In this document: positions 18,812-28,987 of the stretch, one piece after another
How positions within the stretch are numbered: the first letter of the stretch is position 1
How the letters are laid out: each line of letters opens with the position of its first letter
Source of the DNA: Planctomycetaceae bacterium
Lineage (GTDB): Bacteria > Planctomycetota > Planctomycetia > Planctomycetales > Planctomycetaceae
Direction: 5' to 3'
Assembly: GCA_002724315.1 (NCBI GenBank)
Contig: PBOJ01000132.1
Coordinates: 18,482 to 82,481, forward strand
Length of the DNA: 64,000 nt
Made by a program: the position numbers and the translations under genes
The notes under the pieces: model-generated
Databases searched by the model: none
Told to the model about the DNA's origin: nothing
What the model saw: only the letters and a program-made list of their open reading frames with translations

Positions 18812-20168
18812 ACGACCGCAATGTTGCTGTGACCTGTAGCCTCGCCCGGGAAGGCGCCTGGACGTGGACGACGGTCCCGGGCTTCAATCGGCGGGGAGCG
18901 ATGTAGGCTGTTGCCGTTCCGGCCAGCTTCAGGTGCAAGGGAACGTTTCCGGGCCAGGGGAGGACCCGCGGCCCCCCCGGATGAAACGGGACGCCCCCGT
19001 GAAGCATCGCCACGCTCCAGTCTCGGAAGAGGGTGGAGAACCTCTCGTGTGTATTGCGTTCGATATTGGTGATGCCCGAATGACGGGAGCGGAGGAGCCG
19101 CCCCGCGAGGTGGTCTCCGTGTCGCCCCATACACCAGTCGAGAAACAGGTAGGTGGCTCCGCGGACACCATCGCATCTCCAGAGTCCGGCTTGATAGTAA
19201 TCGGGGACGACCAACGGATACCGTGACGGGTCGTCCAGGTACGTATGAATCCTGTGCATGATGTTGGTCGGGCCGGGTTCTGCCAGGTGGGCCAACGCCT
19301 CGTTTATCCAGTCCTCTTCAGAAGGATGGCCGAGCGCGTCGCGGTGGCTGCAGGTCAGCACATGGCGATATTCGTGTGCAAGGACGTCGCCGAGTCCCGG
19401 GCCGGGAACCAGGGTACTGTTCAGGTAGATCATGTCCGCCTGGTTGGAGTGTGGTCTTTCGAGGTTGGGGCGGAAATCCGCGGCACGGACAAATCCGCCC
19501 ACTGTTGTCCGATTGCGCTGCAGTGTCCCCAGGCGGGGGGTTAACAGGATCGCCAGTTTGCCGTCGTTGTCGATGTCGGCAGGTGGGCCGATTAGATGGT
19601 CCCCAAGCGGCATGATGGCCGATTCCAGCCAGGAGACGACCGCCGTGGCGAGAGCCAAATGGCGGTCATCCTGCCCGGTGGCTTCGTCCAGATAGACGGT
19701 GCACCGTGCCCCGACGGCCGCGGTGCGGGCCACAACGCGGACACAACCGCCGTCGCGTGCCGGGAGACCATTCAGAAGGGGGACATCGAAGATTCGCCGT
19801 TGTGGCGACACAGGCACCTGGGCCGTGGCCTGGACGATTGGGTTCACTTGGGGGGCGACGGGCTGTCGGCGATTTCGGTAAGGGTGGATGGCAAGCAACG
19901 GAAGGGAGGTGGGCCTGGTTTGACGATCCGACGGGGAAGCAATGCTCAACGAAACTGTGGAGGGTATCGGGTTGACGGCGAGCGCGGAGACGACGAGGAC
20001 AAGTTGGCCATCCCCGTGTGGAGGGACTCGGAAACGGGCGAAGCCGTCTCGAACCGTGATAGGGGCGGCCGCGACCCCCGTGGGACGAGGTGACTCGAGC
20101 GGTGGGACTGGGGGGCGACCCGACAGACCCACCAAGATGATCGGGATCAGCCAGCGTGGCGATCTCAT
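18768..20168 (-). CDS. Secreted zinc metallopeptidase, gluzincin-like
   Basis: A 466-residue protein with a likely signal peptide (RWLIPIILVGLSG). The zinc motif HEYRH is at residues 265-269 and a downstream glutamate E290 in WINEALAHLAE fits the third ligand of gluzincins. The preceding DIDNDGKLAILL (199-210) is typical of peptidases resembling the hyicolysin/M30 group. The first 160 residues form a beta-rich N-terminal domain. It probably degrades extracellular or cell-surface protein. The stop lies inside the end of the convergent small gene. A 198-bp gap separates it from the divergent heme genes. Confidence 0.8.
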   Translation of the reverse strand: MRSPRWLIPIILVGLSGRPPVPPLESPRPTGVAAAPITVRDGFARFRVPPHGDGQLVLVVSALAVNPIPSTVSLSIASPSDRQTRPTSLPLLAIHPYRNRRQPVAPQVNPIVQATAQVPVSPQRRIFDVPLLNGLPARDGGCVRVVARTAAVGARCTVYLDEATGQDDRHLALATAVVSWLESAIMPLGDHLIGPPADIDNDGKLAILLTPRLGTLQRNRTTVGGFVRAADFRPNLERPHSNQADMIYLNSTLVPGPGLGDVLAHEYRHVLTCSHRDALGHPSEEDWINEALAHLAEPGPTNIMHRIHTYLDDPSRYPLVVPDYYQAGLWRCDGVRGATYLFLDWCMGRHGDHLAGRLLRSRHSGITNIERNTHERFSTLFRDWSVAMLHGGVPFHPGGPRVLPWPGNVPLHLKLAGTATAYIAPRRLKPGTVVHVQAPSRARLQVTATLRSSTDWIPHRNTSIVP

Positions 20169-20366
20169 CTCCCCAGCCTCCGTGTGGGTTTTCGCACGAT
20201 CCCTCAGTGAGAAGATCGGCGTCAGGAGGGGCTGGAATTGAGAGGAACCGGCATGACCGGAACATCTGGAACCACCGAATCGGCAGGGAATAGGTGGTCC
20301 AGAACCACGGGTGGTCGGTGGTTTGGTCAGCGACTAGGATGAGAGAGAGCACCGGTGGAGACGGGG

Positions 20367-21274
<908 letters not shown>

Positions 21275-21278
<4 letters not shown>

Positions 21279-22555
21279 ATCTGCAGGTGATTTACTGCAA
21301 CCACCAGACGGCCAGCCTGGATATCCGGGAACGCCTGGCGTTCACCGGCGAAGAGCAATTGGCTGACGCATACACGCAGCTGCGAGATCGCTTTCCCAAT
21401 AGCGAGGCTGTGGTGTTGTCGACCTGCAATCGAGTGGAACTCTACACCGCACAGGAAAACGCCGCCGCCGCACCGACACATGATGAACTGGCCGGATTCC
21501 TTTCGAATTTCCACGGCGTGCCGGTCGAGGAGTTCCTGGGGGACCTGCTTCAACACAGCGGGGCGGAGGCGGTCGGGCACCTGTTTCGCGTCTGTTCGAG
21601 TATCGACAGCATGGTGCTGGGGGAGCCGCAGATCGTCAGCCAGGTCAAGGAAGCCTACCGTCAAGCCGAGGCCAATGAGGCGTGTGGTCCGTTGACCAAC
21701 GCCCTGTTCCAGTGTGCCATCCGCGTGTCCAAGCGAGTTCGGTCTGAGACGAGGTTGGCCGAAGGGCGGGTCTCGATTGCCAGCGTGGCCGTTGGAGAAT
21801 TTGCCAGGGGAATCTTCGATCGGTTTGATGACAAGACGGTACTGGTGATTGGTGCCGGTGAGATGGCCGAAGAGACGTTGCAGTATCTGCAGGATGACGG
21901 CGTGCGGGACGTGTTGGTGGTCAACCGGAATCCTGAGCGTGCCCGGGAACTCGCGGCCAAGTGGGGGGGGGATGGGTTCGGGATGGATCGGTTGGAAGGC
22001 TTGCTGCCCGGGGCCGACGTGGTCGTCGCAGCGACGGGGGCCGATCAGCCGATAGTGGATGTCGAGATGTTCGCCAGGGTTCGGGACGGTCAACGAGACC
22101 GTCCGGTTTTTGTGTTGGACCTGGGGGCCCCAAGGGACGTGGCTCCCGAAGTGTCGGGCCTGGACGACAATGTGTTTCTTTATGACGTCGATGACCTGCA
22201 GGAGACCTGTGAACGGAACAGAAAATCGCGTTCACAGGAAATCGTGCGTGCTCTGTCGATCATCGAAAACGAATCCGATCGTTTCATGCAGGATGTTTAT
22301 CACCGTGCGACCGGCCCGATCGTCAAAAGGCTCCGGGAACAATGGTCGGACGTCAGCCAGAAGGAGATGGACCGGCTCCGGAGCAAGTTGTCGCATCTGG
22401 GCGATGCCGACATCGACCAGGTGGAACAGACCGTGAACCGGATCGTCAACAAGTTGTTGCACCCTCCGCTGGAAGCGTTGCGCGACGAAGCTCGCGATGG
22501 AACGCCCCACGGTCTTCTCGATGCTCTCAGTCGGTTGTTCCACATCCGGGATTGA
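21275..22555 (+). CDS. hemA: Glutamyl-tRNA reductase HemA
   Basis: A 426-residue enzyme of the C5 route to tetrapyrroles, reducing glutamyl-tRNA to glutamate-1-semialdehyde. The nucleophilic cysteine is C51 in VLSTCNRVELY; SIDSMVLGEPQIVSQVKEAY and the NADPH-binding VIGAGEMAEETL are intact. The C-terminal helical dimerisation domain is complete. It is translationally coupled to the CcsA-like gene. Heme made from this route would serve the cytochrome-type protein encoded immediately downstream. Confidence 0.95.
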
Positions 22556-22566
22556 TCGGGTGTTTC

Positions 22567-22575
22567 TGTTATGCT
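22567..22575 (+). promoter_or_regulatory. Putative extended -10 promoter element
   Basis: TGTTATGCT matches an extended -10 (TGnTATnnT) 11 bp after the hemA stop and 41 bp before the next start. No good -35 is seen at the standard distance. Confidence 0.3.
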
Positions 22576-22615
22576 GCCCCCGTTGAGGAGTGACTCAAGC
22601 GGGAGTGGGCTGGCA

Positions 22616-25600
22616 ATGAACAGTTGGGTGGCAGGCTGGAGGTCTCGGCGGTTGGGGACGGTGTTTCTGTGCGTGTGGACGGCGGTGCTGTTCGGACCCG
22701 TGGCGGGACAGGCGGCGGAAGAGGCCGAAGCAAAATCCCGCCGTCCGGCGAGCCCTTTGGGAGCGGTTGCGTCGTTGTCGCAGTTTCGGTTGCACCCGAA
22801 GTTTCGGCTTGAGCTTGCGGCATCCGAACCCCAGGTCATTGATCCTGTTGCGATGCGGTTTGATGAGAATGGGCGAATGTGGGTTGTCGAGATGGGTGAC
22901 TATCCCAACGGCCCCGCTGCGGGCGAGCGACCGCTGTCTCGCGTTCGGTGGCTCGAAGACACCGACGGAGACGGGCGATACGAAACGTCTCGAGTGTTTG
23001 CCGACGGGTTGCTGTTTGCCACCGGCATTCAGCCGTGGGCCGGTGGAATACTGGTGACAGCCGCAGGAGAGTTGTTGTACCTGGCCGATACGGACGGCGA
23101 TGGCGTGGCTGATGTGCGGCAGACCTGGTATGCCGGATTCAAACAGGAGAATCCGCAGCTCCGAGCGAACCATCCGACGTTCGCACTCGACAATCGGATC
23201 TATGTCGCCAATGGGCTTCGTGGTGGGGTTGTGGCGGCGAAACGGAAGGAATGGGCAGGGAAGTCGAAGCCGGTGGCAATCAGCGGCCGGGACTTCCGGT
23301 TCAATCCGCTGACCGGAGTGTGCGAAGCCGTAAATGGCAATGGCCAGTTTGGACTCACCTTCGATGATCTGGGACGTCGTTTTGTCTGCAGCAACCGCAA
23401 TCCGTGTCGGCACGTCGTGCTGTCGGGTGATTACCTGTCTGCCAATCCTCGCCTAGCCGTTCCCGAAGTGATGCACGACGTTGTGACTGCCGGGGCCGCC
23501 TCGAGGATATTTCCGATCTCGAAGATCTGGGTGACATCAAACCTGCACGAAGGGCAATTCACGGCGGCTTGTGGAGTTACGGTCTATCGTGGGGCTCTGT
23601 TGGGAGAAGGGATCCAGGGCAATGTGTTCACGTGTGATCCGACCGGGAACCTGGTCCACCGCGAGGTGGTGTCTCCGTCGGGTGCGACACTCGTGGGAAA
23701 ACCGGGGCGCCACAAAGTCGAATTCCTCGCGTCGCGTGACGAGTGGTTTCGGCCGGTGAACCTGGAGGTGGGGCCCGGCGGAGCCCTTTACGTTGTCGAT
23801 ATGTATCGTGCCGTCGTCGAACATCCCCAGTGGGTTCCAACTGAACTGAAAAATCGGCCCGACAACTATTCCGGAAATGACCGCGGGCGGATTTACCGTG
23901 TCGTCCCTGTCGGGCACACAGTTGCCGACAGGGATGAGGTGGCGCCGGGACTCGGGCGAGTCGCAGGGGCACAACTGGTTGAGGAATTGAAGTCATCCAA
24001 TGGGTGGCGTCGTGACACCGCGGCACGATTGATCTACCAGAAGCAGGACCGCTCCGTGGTGGATGACCTGCAACGGTTGGCGTCCGATCAGGATGAGGTG
24101 ATCGGGCGAATTCACGCATTGTGGGCCCTGGACGGACTTGGGGTGCTTGGCCCAGAGACGGTCGGCTTGGCATTGGCGTCCCGCGAGTCCCGGGTCGTGG
24201 TCCAGGCGCTTCGGTTGTGCGAACCTCATCTGGCGTCTCATCCCGAGTTGCTGGACAAAGTGGACCGCCGACAGCTCGAAAACCCGGCCGTCAGATTTCA
24301 ATGGCTTATGAGCCAGGTGCGTCATCCCGGATGGGCCGAGGCGAAGACGGCCGTCCCACTTGTTGAACGCGCGGTGGCCGTGAGCCTGTCGGCTCCGTGC
24401 GATTCGTGGACACGGACGGCGTTGATTGCCGGCTGTGGTCGTTACGGGCTCTTGCTGCTGAGTCAACTTGTCGATGCGGCATCTCAAAAGGCGGATGTGC
24501 GGTTCGGTGAACTCCGAGATTGGGTGAGTAGGATTTCCGAGACGATCGGCCGGGGAGGAGATGCTCGGGAAGTGGCCGGATTGCTGGATGTGCTCGACCC
24601 AGAAAGGCCGATCGGAAAACTGCCGGGATGGTCCAGTGTTCAACTCTCGGGCCTGGTGGGCCTCGACACGGGATTGCGTAGCCGAGGGCAATCTCTTGGT
24701 GCCCCGCCGGGCAGTGTTTCCAGGAAGCGTTTGGCGATTGCCTGGAGAGCCGTGGTCGGGTGGTCAGCTCGTCCACCTGTGCCGGGGATGCGATCCGCCG
24801 CAACTCGTTTGTTGCGGTCGGGTCCTGAGGACGTGGCAGTTCCGGCGCTGCTGCTTCGGTTTGAGAGCGGAGACCTTGTGGCGTTGGAGTCCCTGACGTC
24901 ATTCAAGGGCCATGAAATCGGCTCGAGGGTCCTGGAGAGTTATGCCGGGTTGACGGCTGCCGGGCGGCGAGTGGCCCTGGATGTGTTGATTGCGGATTCG
25001 GGTCGAACCGCGTTGTTGTTGGACGCGATAGTTCAGGGCACCGTTCCGCGTGCCGACTTGGATCCCACTCGGGTTGGCAGACTGAGGCGACATGCCGAGC
25101 CGGGTATTCGAAAACGAGCTGTGTCAGTTCTGGCCGACCTTGTCCCGAAAGCACGTCGAGTGGTCCTGGAGCGATATCGCGCGTCGCTGGGCCGTGATGG
25201 CGATCCCCGCCGCGGGCGTGAGGTCTTCCGGAAGAACTGTACTGCTTGTCATCGAGTTGATCGGTTGGGCGTCGACGTGGCACCGGATATCTCCGACTCG
25301 CGGAGGTGGTCACGTGAACAACTGCTGCTGTCTATTCTCGACCCCAACCGTGCTGTCGACAGCAATTATTTCTCCTACAGCGTCGTCACCAGCTCCGGCG
25401 TTGTGCACACAGGATTGGTGGCTTCGGAAACACCCACGGCGGTGTCATTAAGGCAGCCGGAGGGAAAGATCGTGAGTGTGTTGAGATCCAATATTGAGGT
25501 CTTGAAATCCAACGGTGTGTCCCTGATGCCCGAGGGACTCGAAAAGAATGTGAGTCGTGGCCAAATGGCCGATCTTTTGAGTTTCCTGAAGAACTGGCGG

Positions 25601-25648
25601 TATCTCGACGGGCGAATTCCGGTCAAGCGGGGACGCGGAGCACAGTGA
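22616..25648 (+). CDS. PVC-type heme-binding CxxCH dehydrogenase
   Basis: A 1010-residue exported protein with a signal segment (LGTVFLCVWTAVLFGPVAG). The architecture is that of the large planctomycetal and verrucomicrobial membrane-bound dehydrogenase family: an N-terminal beta-propeller (about 40-420, e.g. VAMRFDENGRMWVVEMGDYP), a middle helical HEAT-like region, and a C-terminal cytochrome c domain with CxxCH at C875-H879 (NCTACHRVDRLG). The distal methionine may lie in the final 60 residues. Substrate is unknown; sugars or alcohols are suggested for relatives. ATG 22616 is preferred over 22571 because it starts the signal peptide. No partner DUF1501 gene is adjacent. Confidence 0.88.
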   Translation: MNSWVAGWRSRRLGTVFLCVWTAVLFGPVAGQAAEEAEAKSRRPASPLGAVASLSQFRLHPKFRLELAASEPQVIDPVAMRFDENGRMWVVEMGDYPNGPAAGERPLSRVRWLEDTDGDGRYETSRVFADGLLFATGIQPWAGGILVTAAGELLYLADTDGDGVADVRQTWYAGFKQENPQLRANHPTFALDNRIYVANGLRGGVVAAKRKEWAGKSKPVAISGRDFRFNPLTGVCEAVNGNGQFGLTFDDLGRRFVCSNRNPCRHVVLSGDYLSANPRLAVPEVMHDVVTAGAASRIFPISKIWVTSNLHEGQFTAACGVTVYRGALLGEGIQGNVFTCDPTGNLVHREVVSPSGATLVGKPGRHKVEFLASRDEWFRPVNLEVGPGGALYVVDMYRAVVEHPQWVPTELKNRPDNYSGNDRGRIYRVVPVGHTVADRDEVAPGLGRVAGAQLVEELKSSNGWRRDTAARLIYQKQDRSVVDDLQRLASDQDEVIGRIHALWALDGLGVLGPETVGLALASRESRVVVQALRLCEPHLASHPELLDKVDRRQLENPAVRFQWLMSQVRHPGWAEAKTAVPLVERAVAVSLSAPCDSWTRTALIAGCGRYGLLLLSQLVDAASQKADVRFGELRDWVSRISETIGRGGDAREVAGLLDVLDPERPIGKLPGWSSVQLSGLVGLDTGLRSRGQSLGAPPGSVSRKRLAIAWRAVVGWSARPPVPGMRSAATRLLRSGPEDVAVPALLLRFESGDLVALESLTSFKGHEIGSRVLESYAGLTAAGRRVALDVLIADSGRTALLLDAIVQGTVPRADLDPTRVGRLRRHAEPGIRKRAVSVLADLVPKARRVVLERYRASLGRDGDPRRGREVFRKNCTACHRVDRLGVDVAPDISDSRRWSREQLLLSILDPNRAVDSNYFSYSVVTSSGVVHTGLVASETPTAVSLRQPEGKIVSVLRSNIEVLKSNGVSLMPEGLEKNVSRGQMADLLSFLKNWRYLDGRIPVKRGRGAQ

Positions 25649-25778
25649 ACGACGTGCTGCTCCGCAACCGGGCCAGAACAAATCGTCGCGGAGACGCTCG
25701 CGTGGAACCTGCAACGTGGCGGTCCGGGAGCGACTGGGCCAGGGGGATTCGTGCGTGGGCGTGGCGGCAGGGACGACG

Positions 25779-25813
25779 AAAAAAGCCGCTCCGGATGTCT
25801 GCCCGAAGCGGCT
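25779..25813 (-). terminator. Rho-independent terminator of the secreted protein gene
   Basis: Stem agccgct/agcggct (25784-25790 with 25807-25813), extended by partly paired bases, with a T6 run on the minus strand. It lies 58 bp after the stop of the minus-strand gene. The rest of the 222-bp interval 25649-25870 shows no gene. Confidence 0.8.
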
Positions 25814-25870
25814 CCCGTCGTTGCCGGGCACCGGACTGTGTCGCGGTGGCACGGGTGACTGCTCTGCCGA

Positions 25871-27565
25871 TTACCGTCGAGGGACAACCGGGTTGAAGTT
25901 CGCCTGCCCTCGTTTGCCGAAGGGTTCGACGTTTGAACCTGATCCGCTGGGGTTGATCCGGACCAGGTTGGCGAAACGAGCGAAGTTGCCGGCGTCGCGT
26001 GCGTGTTGCTCCTGGGTCCCGGCACTCCCAAGCATGTTGGAGAAGCCAACCACGCCGACGGGGTTCCAGTTGTCTTCGTCATCGAGCCAGGTCGAGGAAT
26101 TGTATTCGGCGAAGGAACTGACGATGTTCTGCCATTGGCGGAACCCGTTGTTGCTCTTGGAGCCGGTCACCGGGGTGGCACTTTCCTGGACCTTTTCGAT
26201 TTCGAGAATCGGGTTGCCATTGGCATCGGTGAGAATGGTGCCGCCGGCGGGGGTGCGTTGGCGACGGGTGCGTTCCAGAATGGAATCGCCTGCAACGCTG
26301 CTGTCGTAGAATTCTCCGTCGTGTTCGATTTGTGGAACACCATCTTCGTCAAGATTGAGGAAGGACTCCCCGACGTACTGGTTCCAGTGATCATCGAAGC
26401 CGCCAAAGACCGTCTGTCGGTTGGCGAAGAACGCACGGTCGCGATCGGTAGCTCCGTCCACGGGGTTCCGGGTGTCAAACTCCAGAGGCAATTCGTTGTC
26501 CTGGGTCCACATCAGTGGGATCGGCTTGGTCAGATCGCCACCAAAGAAGACATCGTCACCGTTGCGGTCGACGAGATTCCGGTTGGCGATGTCGTACAGG
26601 CGGTCGAGGTGGTAATGCGAATCGGAATTCGAGAAACCGGCCTCTCGGAACCTGCGGTCGGCCTGGAGCCCTTCTGGGATCAGTGGGAAGTCGGCGAGGG
26701 GGTCAACCGATGGGAGCAATCCGTCGCCGGCGGCGTAGATCTGATTGAAATCGTGGAACCGACCGTTGTAGGTGATGTCCATGGCGATGTCTTCAGGGGC
26801 GTTGGGGTCACGACCAGCGAGCGCCATCTGAATCGCCTCAAACGTGGCCAGGACGTTCTCGTAAACCGTCGGGTCCGGCTGCTTGTCGAAACGAAGTACG
26901 CGATAGATCAGAGCCTCTTCAAGATCGACGGGAACCGGGTCATCATTGGGATCGAGTTCGATCTCCTGGTCGTCGTAATCGTCGTCCCACGTGATGTCGT
27001 AGACGCGACGGACGTAACCGTCATCGAGCGTTCCGTCCGGAAGTTTCTCGGCAATGTAAATCCAGTCGCCTTTGTTGAGGTGTGATCGGAAGGCGACGCT
27101 GGGCGGTTCGGGAGGTGAGGGGGGGCTTTCGCCCGCATCTTCCTGTTCGATGATCCAGTCGTCCCCGTCAATGGTGCCCCATCCCGAGATGGGATTGGCC
27201 GACAAAATGGCGACTTCGGTCATCTTGGTCAAAGGACCGTACACTTCGTTCCAGAACGGATCGATTCCAGCCAGAATCTGCTGGCGGTGACCCTTGAGGT
27301 ACTTGATCGCCAGGTCGACCTGCTGCTGGGCAATCCGGTGGGCAATCAGAATGTCATTGGTTCGTTCGGGCAACTCCGTAAAATTCCCCTGCGGAGCCAG
27401 ATGATCGTCAAAAAGCACCTTGTTGCGATAGGTCCCGGGGACCAGCAAACGCGGATCCTGAGAAAACCGGGATTGCAGACTGATTTGTGCATGCAAGGCC
27501 TGCGTTTGGGACAGTCCCAAACCGATCACAAATCCGGCCAACAACGTGAAGCGAAGAGTTTTCAT
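25871..27565 (-). CDS. Large secreted protein of unknown function
   Basis: A 564-residue protein with a clear Sec signal peptide (MKTLRFTLLAGFVIGLGL, cleavage near ALHA-Q). The mature part is acidic, with many Asp and Asn, and lacks recognisable catalytic motifs. It contains an acidic cluster near 205 (WDDDYDDQEIELDPNDD), a Pro-rich stretch near 160, and a repeated-looking use of DxNxD and DLDEDG-type calcium-binding-like stretches. Such features are common in planctomycetal cell-surface or secretion-related proteins. It has its own promoter and terminator and so is probably a single-gene unit. No family is claimed. Confidence 0.75.
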   Translation of the reverse strand: MKTLRFTLLAGFVIGLGLSQTQALHAQISLQSRFSQDPRLLVPGTYRNKVLFDDHLAPQGNFTELPERTNDILIAHRIAQQQVDLAIKYLKGHRQQILAGIDPFWNEVYGPLTKMTEVAILSANPISGWGTIDGDDWIIEQEDAGESPPSPPEPPSVAFRSHLNKGDWIYIAEKLPDGTLDDGYVRRVYDITWDDDYDDQEIELDPNDDPVPVDLEEALIYRVLRFDKQPDPTVYENVLATFEAIQMALAGRDPNAPEDIAMDITYNGRFHDFNQIYAAGDGLLPSVDPLADFPLIPEGLQADRRFREAGFSNSDSHYHLDRLYDIANRNLVDRNGDDVFFGGDLTKPIPLMWTQDNELPLEFDTRNPVDGATDRDRAFFANRQTVFGGFDDHWNQYVGESFLNLDEDGVPQIEHDGEFYDSSVAGDSILERTRRQRTPAGGTILTDANGNPILEIEKVQESATPVTGSKSNNGFRQWQNIVSSFAEYNSSTWLDDEDNWNPVGVVGFSNMLGSAGTQEQHARDAGNFARFANLVRINPSGSGSNVEPFGKRGQANFNPVVPRR

Positions 27566-27637
27566 ACCACTTGCCTGTTGATTTCATCGAGACCTGGAAC
27601 GCCCGCTCCATGGCATCCAACTCCATGCAGGCCCCCC

Positions 27638-27667
27638 ATCCTATCTGGCTCGCCAACCTTGCGTCAA
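27638..27667 (-). promoter_or_regulatory. Putative promoter of the secreted protein gene
   Basis: On the minus strand TTGACG (27667-27662) and TAGGAT (27643-27638) are 18 bp apart, giving a leader of about 65 nt before the ATG at 27565. Confidence 0.5.
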
Positions 27668-27749
27668 AGGCAATTCCGTGCCTTCCGGGACCGGTTCTTC
27701 AACGTGGCCTCCCGAGGCGGCAGAATCGAACCAATCCGGGTTTTCGGTC

Positions 27750-28829
27750 TCATAGGATGAGCATGGCGTCACCATAACTGTAGAAACGATAGCTATTTGC
27801 GACAGCTGTGCGGTAGGCCTCCTTTGCCAGATCGATGCCACAGAAAGTGCAAATCAGGACAAAAAGCGTCGAACGCGGCAGATGAAAATTGGTCAACAGC
27901 GCGTCGACCGAGTGGAATTCGTGGCCGGGACGAATGAACAGATCCGTGTGGCCATCGAAAGGCTGAAGAGTTCCGTGGGCCGAGGCGGATTCGAGCGTCC
28001 GGACGACAGTGGTGCCCACAGCTACGATCCTGCGATGAGATTCCTTGACGGCGTTGAGGGCCCGGCAGGTGGCCGAGGAGAGATGGCACCATTCCGAATG
28101 CATGACGTGGTCGTCGAGTTTCTGGACGGAAATGGGCCGAAATGTTCCCAGGCCGACATGGAGTGTCAGGTGTTCGAACCCCAGCCCAATTTGGCGGCAC
28201 TTCTCGATGAGATCTTCTGAGAGATGGAGGCCGGCGGTGGGGGCCGCCACGGCACCCGGATGCCTGGCAAAAACGGTCTGGTACCGCTGCCGATCGAGAT
28301 CAGTGGCGATGTCACGTTGAATGTACGGTGGCAGCGGCATTGTGCCGAACTGCTCAAGCACTTCCATCGGCTGGCCCGGAGGAAGAGGTGTGGCTAGCCA
28401 GATGCCGCCGTCGATCTGCTCCAGGAGCCGCAATTCCTGGGTGGGCACAGGGGCCGCGAGGGGGTGAACCGGTACGAGCGCAATGGTCTCACCGGGCTGC
28501 AATCGGCCGCGTGTTTGACCAATGATCCGCCATCGTCCGTCATCTTCGCTTCCCAGAAACAAACCCTCCCAGGCACCACCGGTGGCGACACGGTGGCCGG
28601 CCAACTTGGCAGGAAGGACCCGGGTGTTGTTGACGACCAGGCAGTCGCCAGGAGTGAGCAGTTCGGGGAGGTCCTCAATCAGTCGTGATTCGATGTGTGA
28701 TCGACCCCGATCGACAACCAGCAGACGTGAGGCGTCCCGGCGTTCGAGCGGTTCTCGGGCGATGAGTTCATCGGGAAGGTGGTAGTCGAAGATCGAGAGG
28801 TGATCGGGGGACTCGGGTTTACTCATCAC
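27750..28829 (-). CDS. queA: S-adenosylmethionine:tRNA ribosyltransferase-isomerase QueA
   Basis: A 359-residue enzyme that moves the ribosyl part of SAM to preQ1-modified tRNA to form epoxyqueuosine. The N terminus FDYHLPDELIAREPLERRD, the segment AAPTAGLHLSEDL and the C-terminal LLTNFHLPRSTLFVLICTF are the family signatures. It is full length. It stands alone between two divergent or unrelated genes; no other queuosine gene is present. The sequence is typical and the call is firm. Confidence 0.95.
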   Translation of the reverse strand: MMSKPESPDHLSIFDYHLPDELIAREPLERRDASRLLVVDRGRSHIESRLIEDLPELLTPGDCLVVNNTRVLPAKLAGHRVATGGAWEGLFLGSEDDGRWRIIGQTRGRLQPGETIALVPVHPLAAPVPTQELRLLEQIDGGIWLATPLPPGQPMEVLEQFGTMPLPPYIQRDIATDLDRQRYQTVFARHPGAVAAPTAGLHLSEDLIEKCRQIGLGFEHLTLHVGLGTFRPISVQKLDDHVMHSEWCHLSSATCRALNAVKESHRRIVAVGTTVVRTLESASAHGTLQPFDGHTDLFIRPGHEFHSVDALLTNFHLPRSTLFVLICTFCGIDLAKEAYRTAVANSYRFYSYGDAMLIL

Positions 28830-28987
28830 ACCTCAGCCGATAGAAAATCGGCGTTGCGAGTCTGGAACGCGAAATTCGGGTCGCCGGAAGCCGACGGGCC
28901 TGGCGCCAACACTGGTGCCGTGCGGGCGTATTACAGGAGTCGCCTTCGCATGGCAACTCCAAGCGGCGAACGGGCGAGAAAGCTGGC

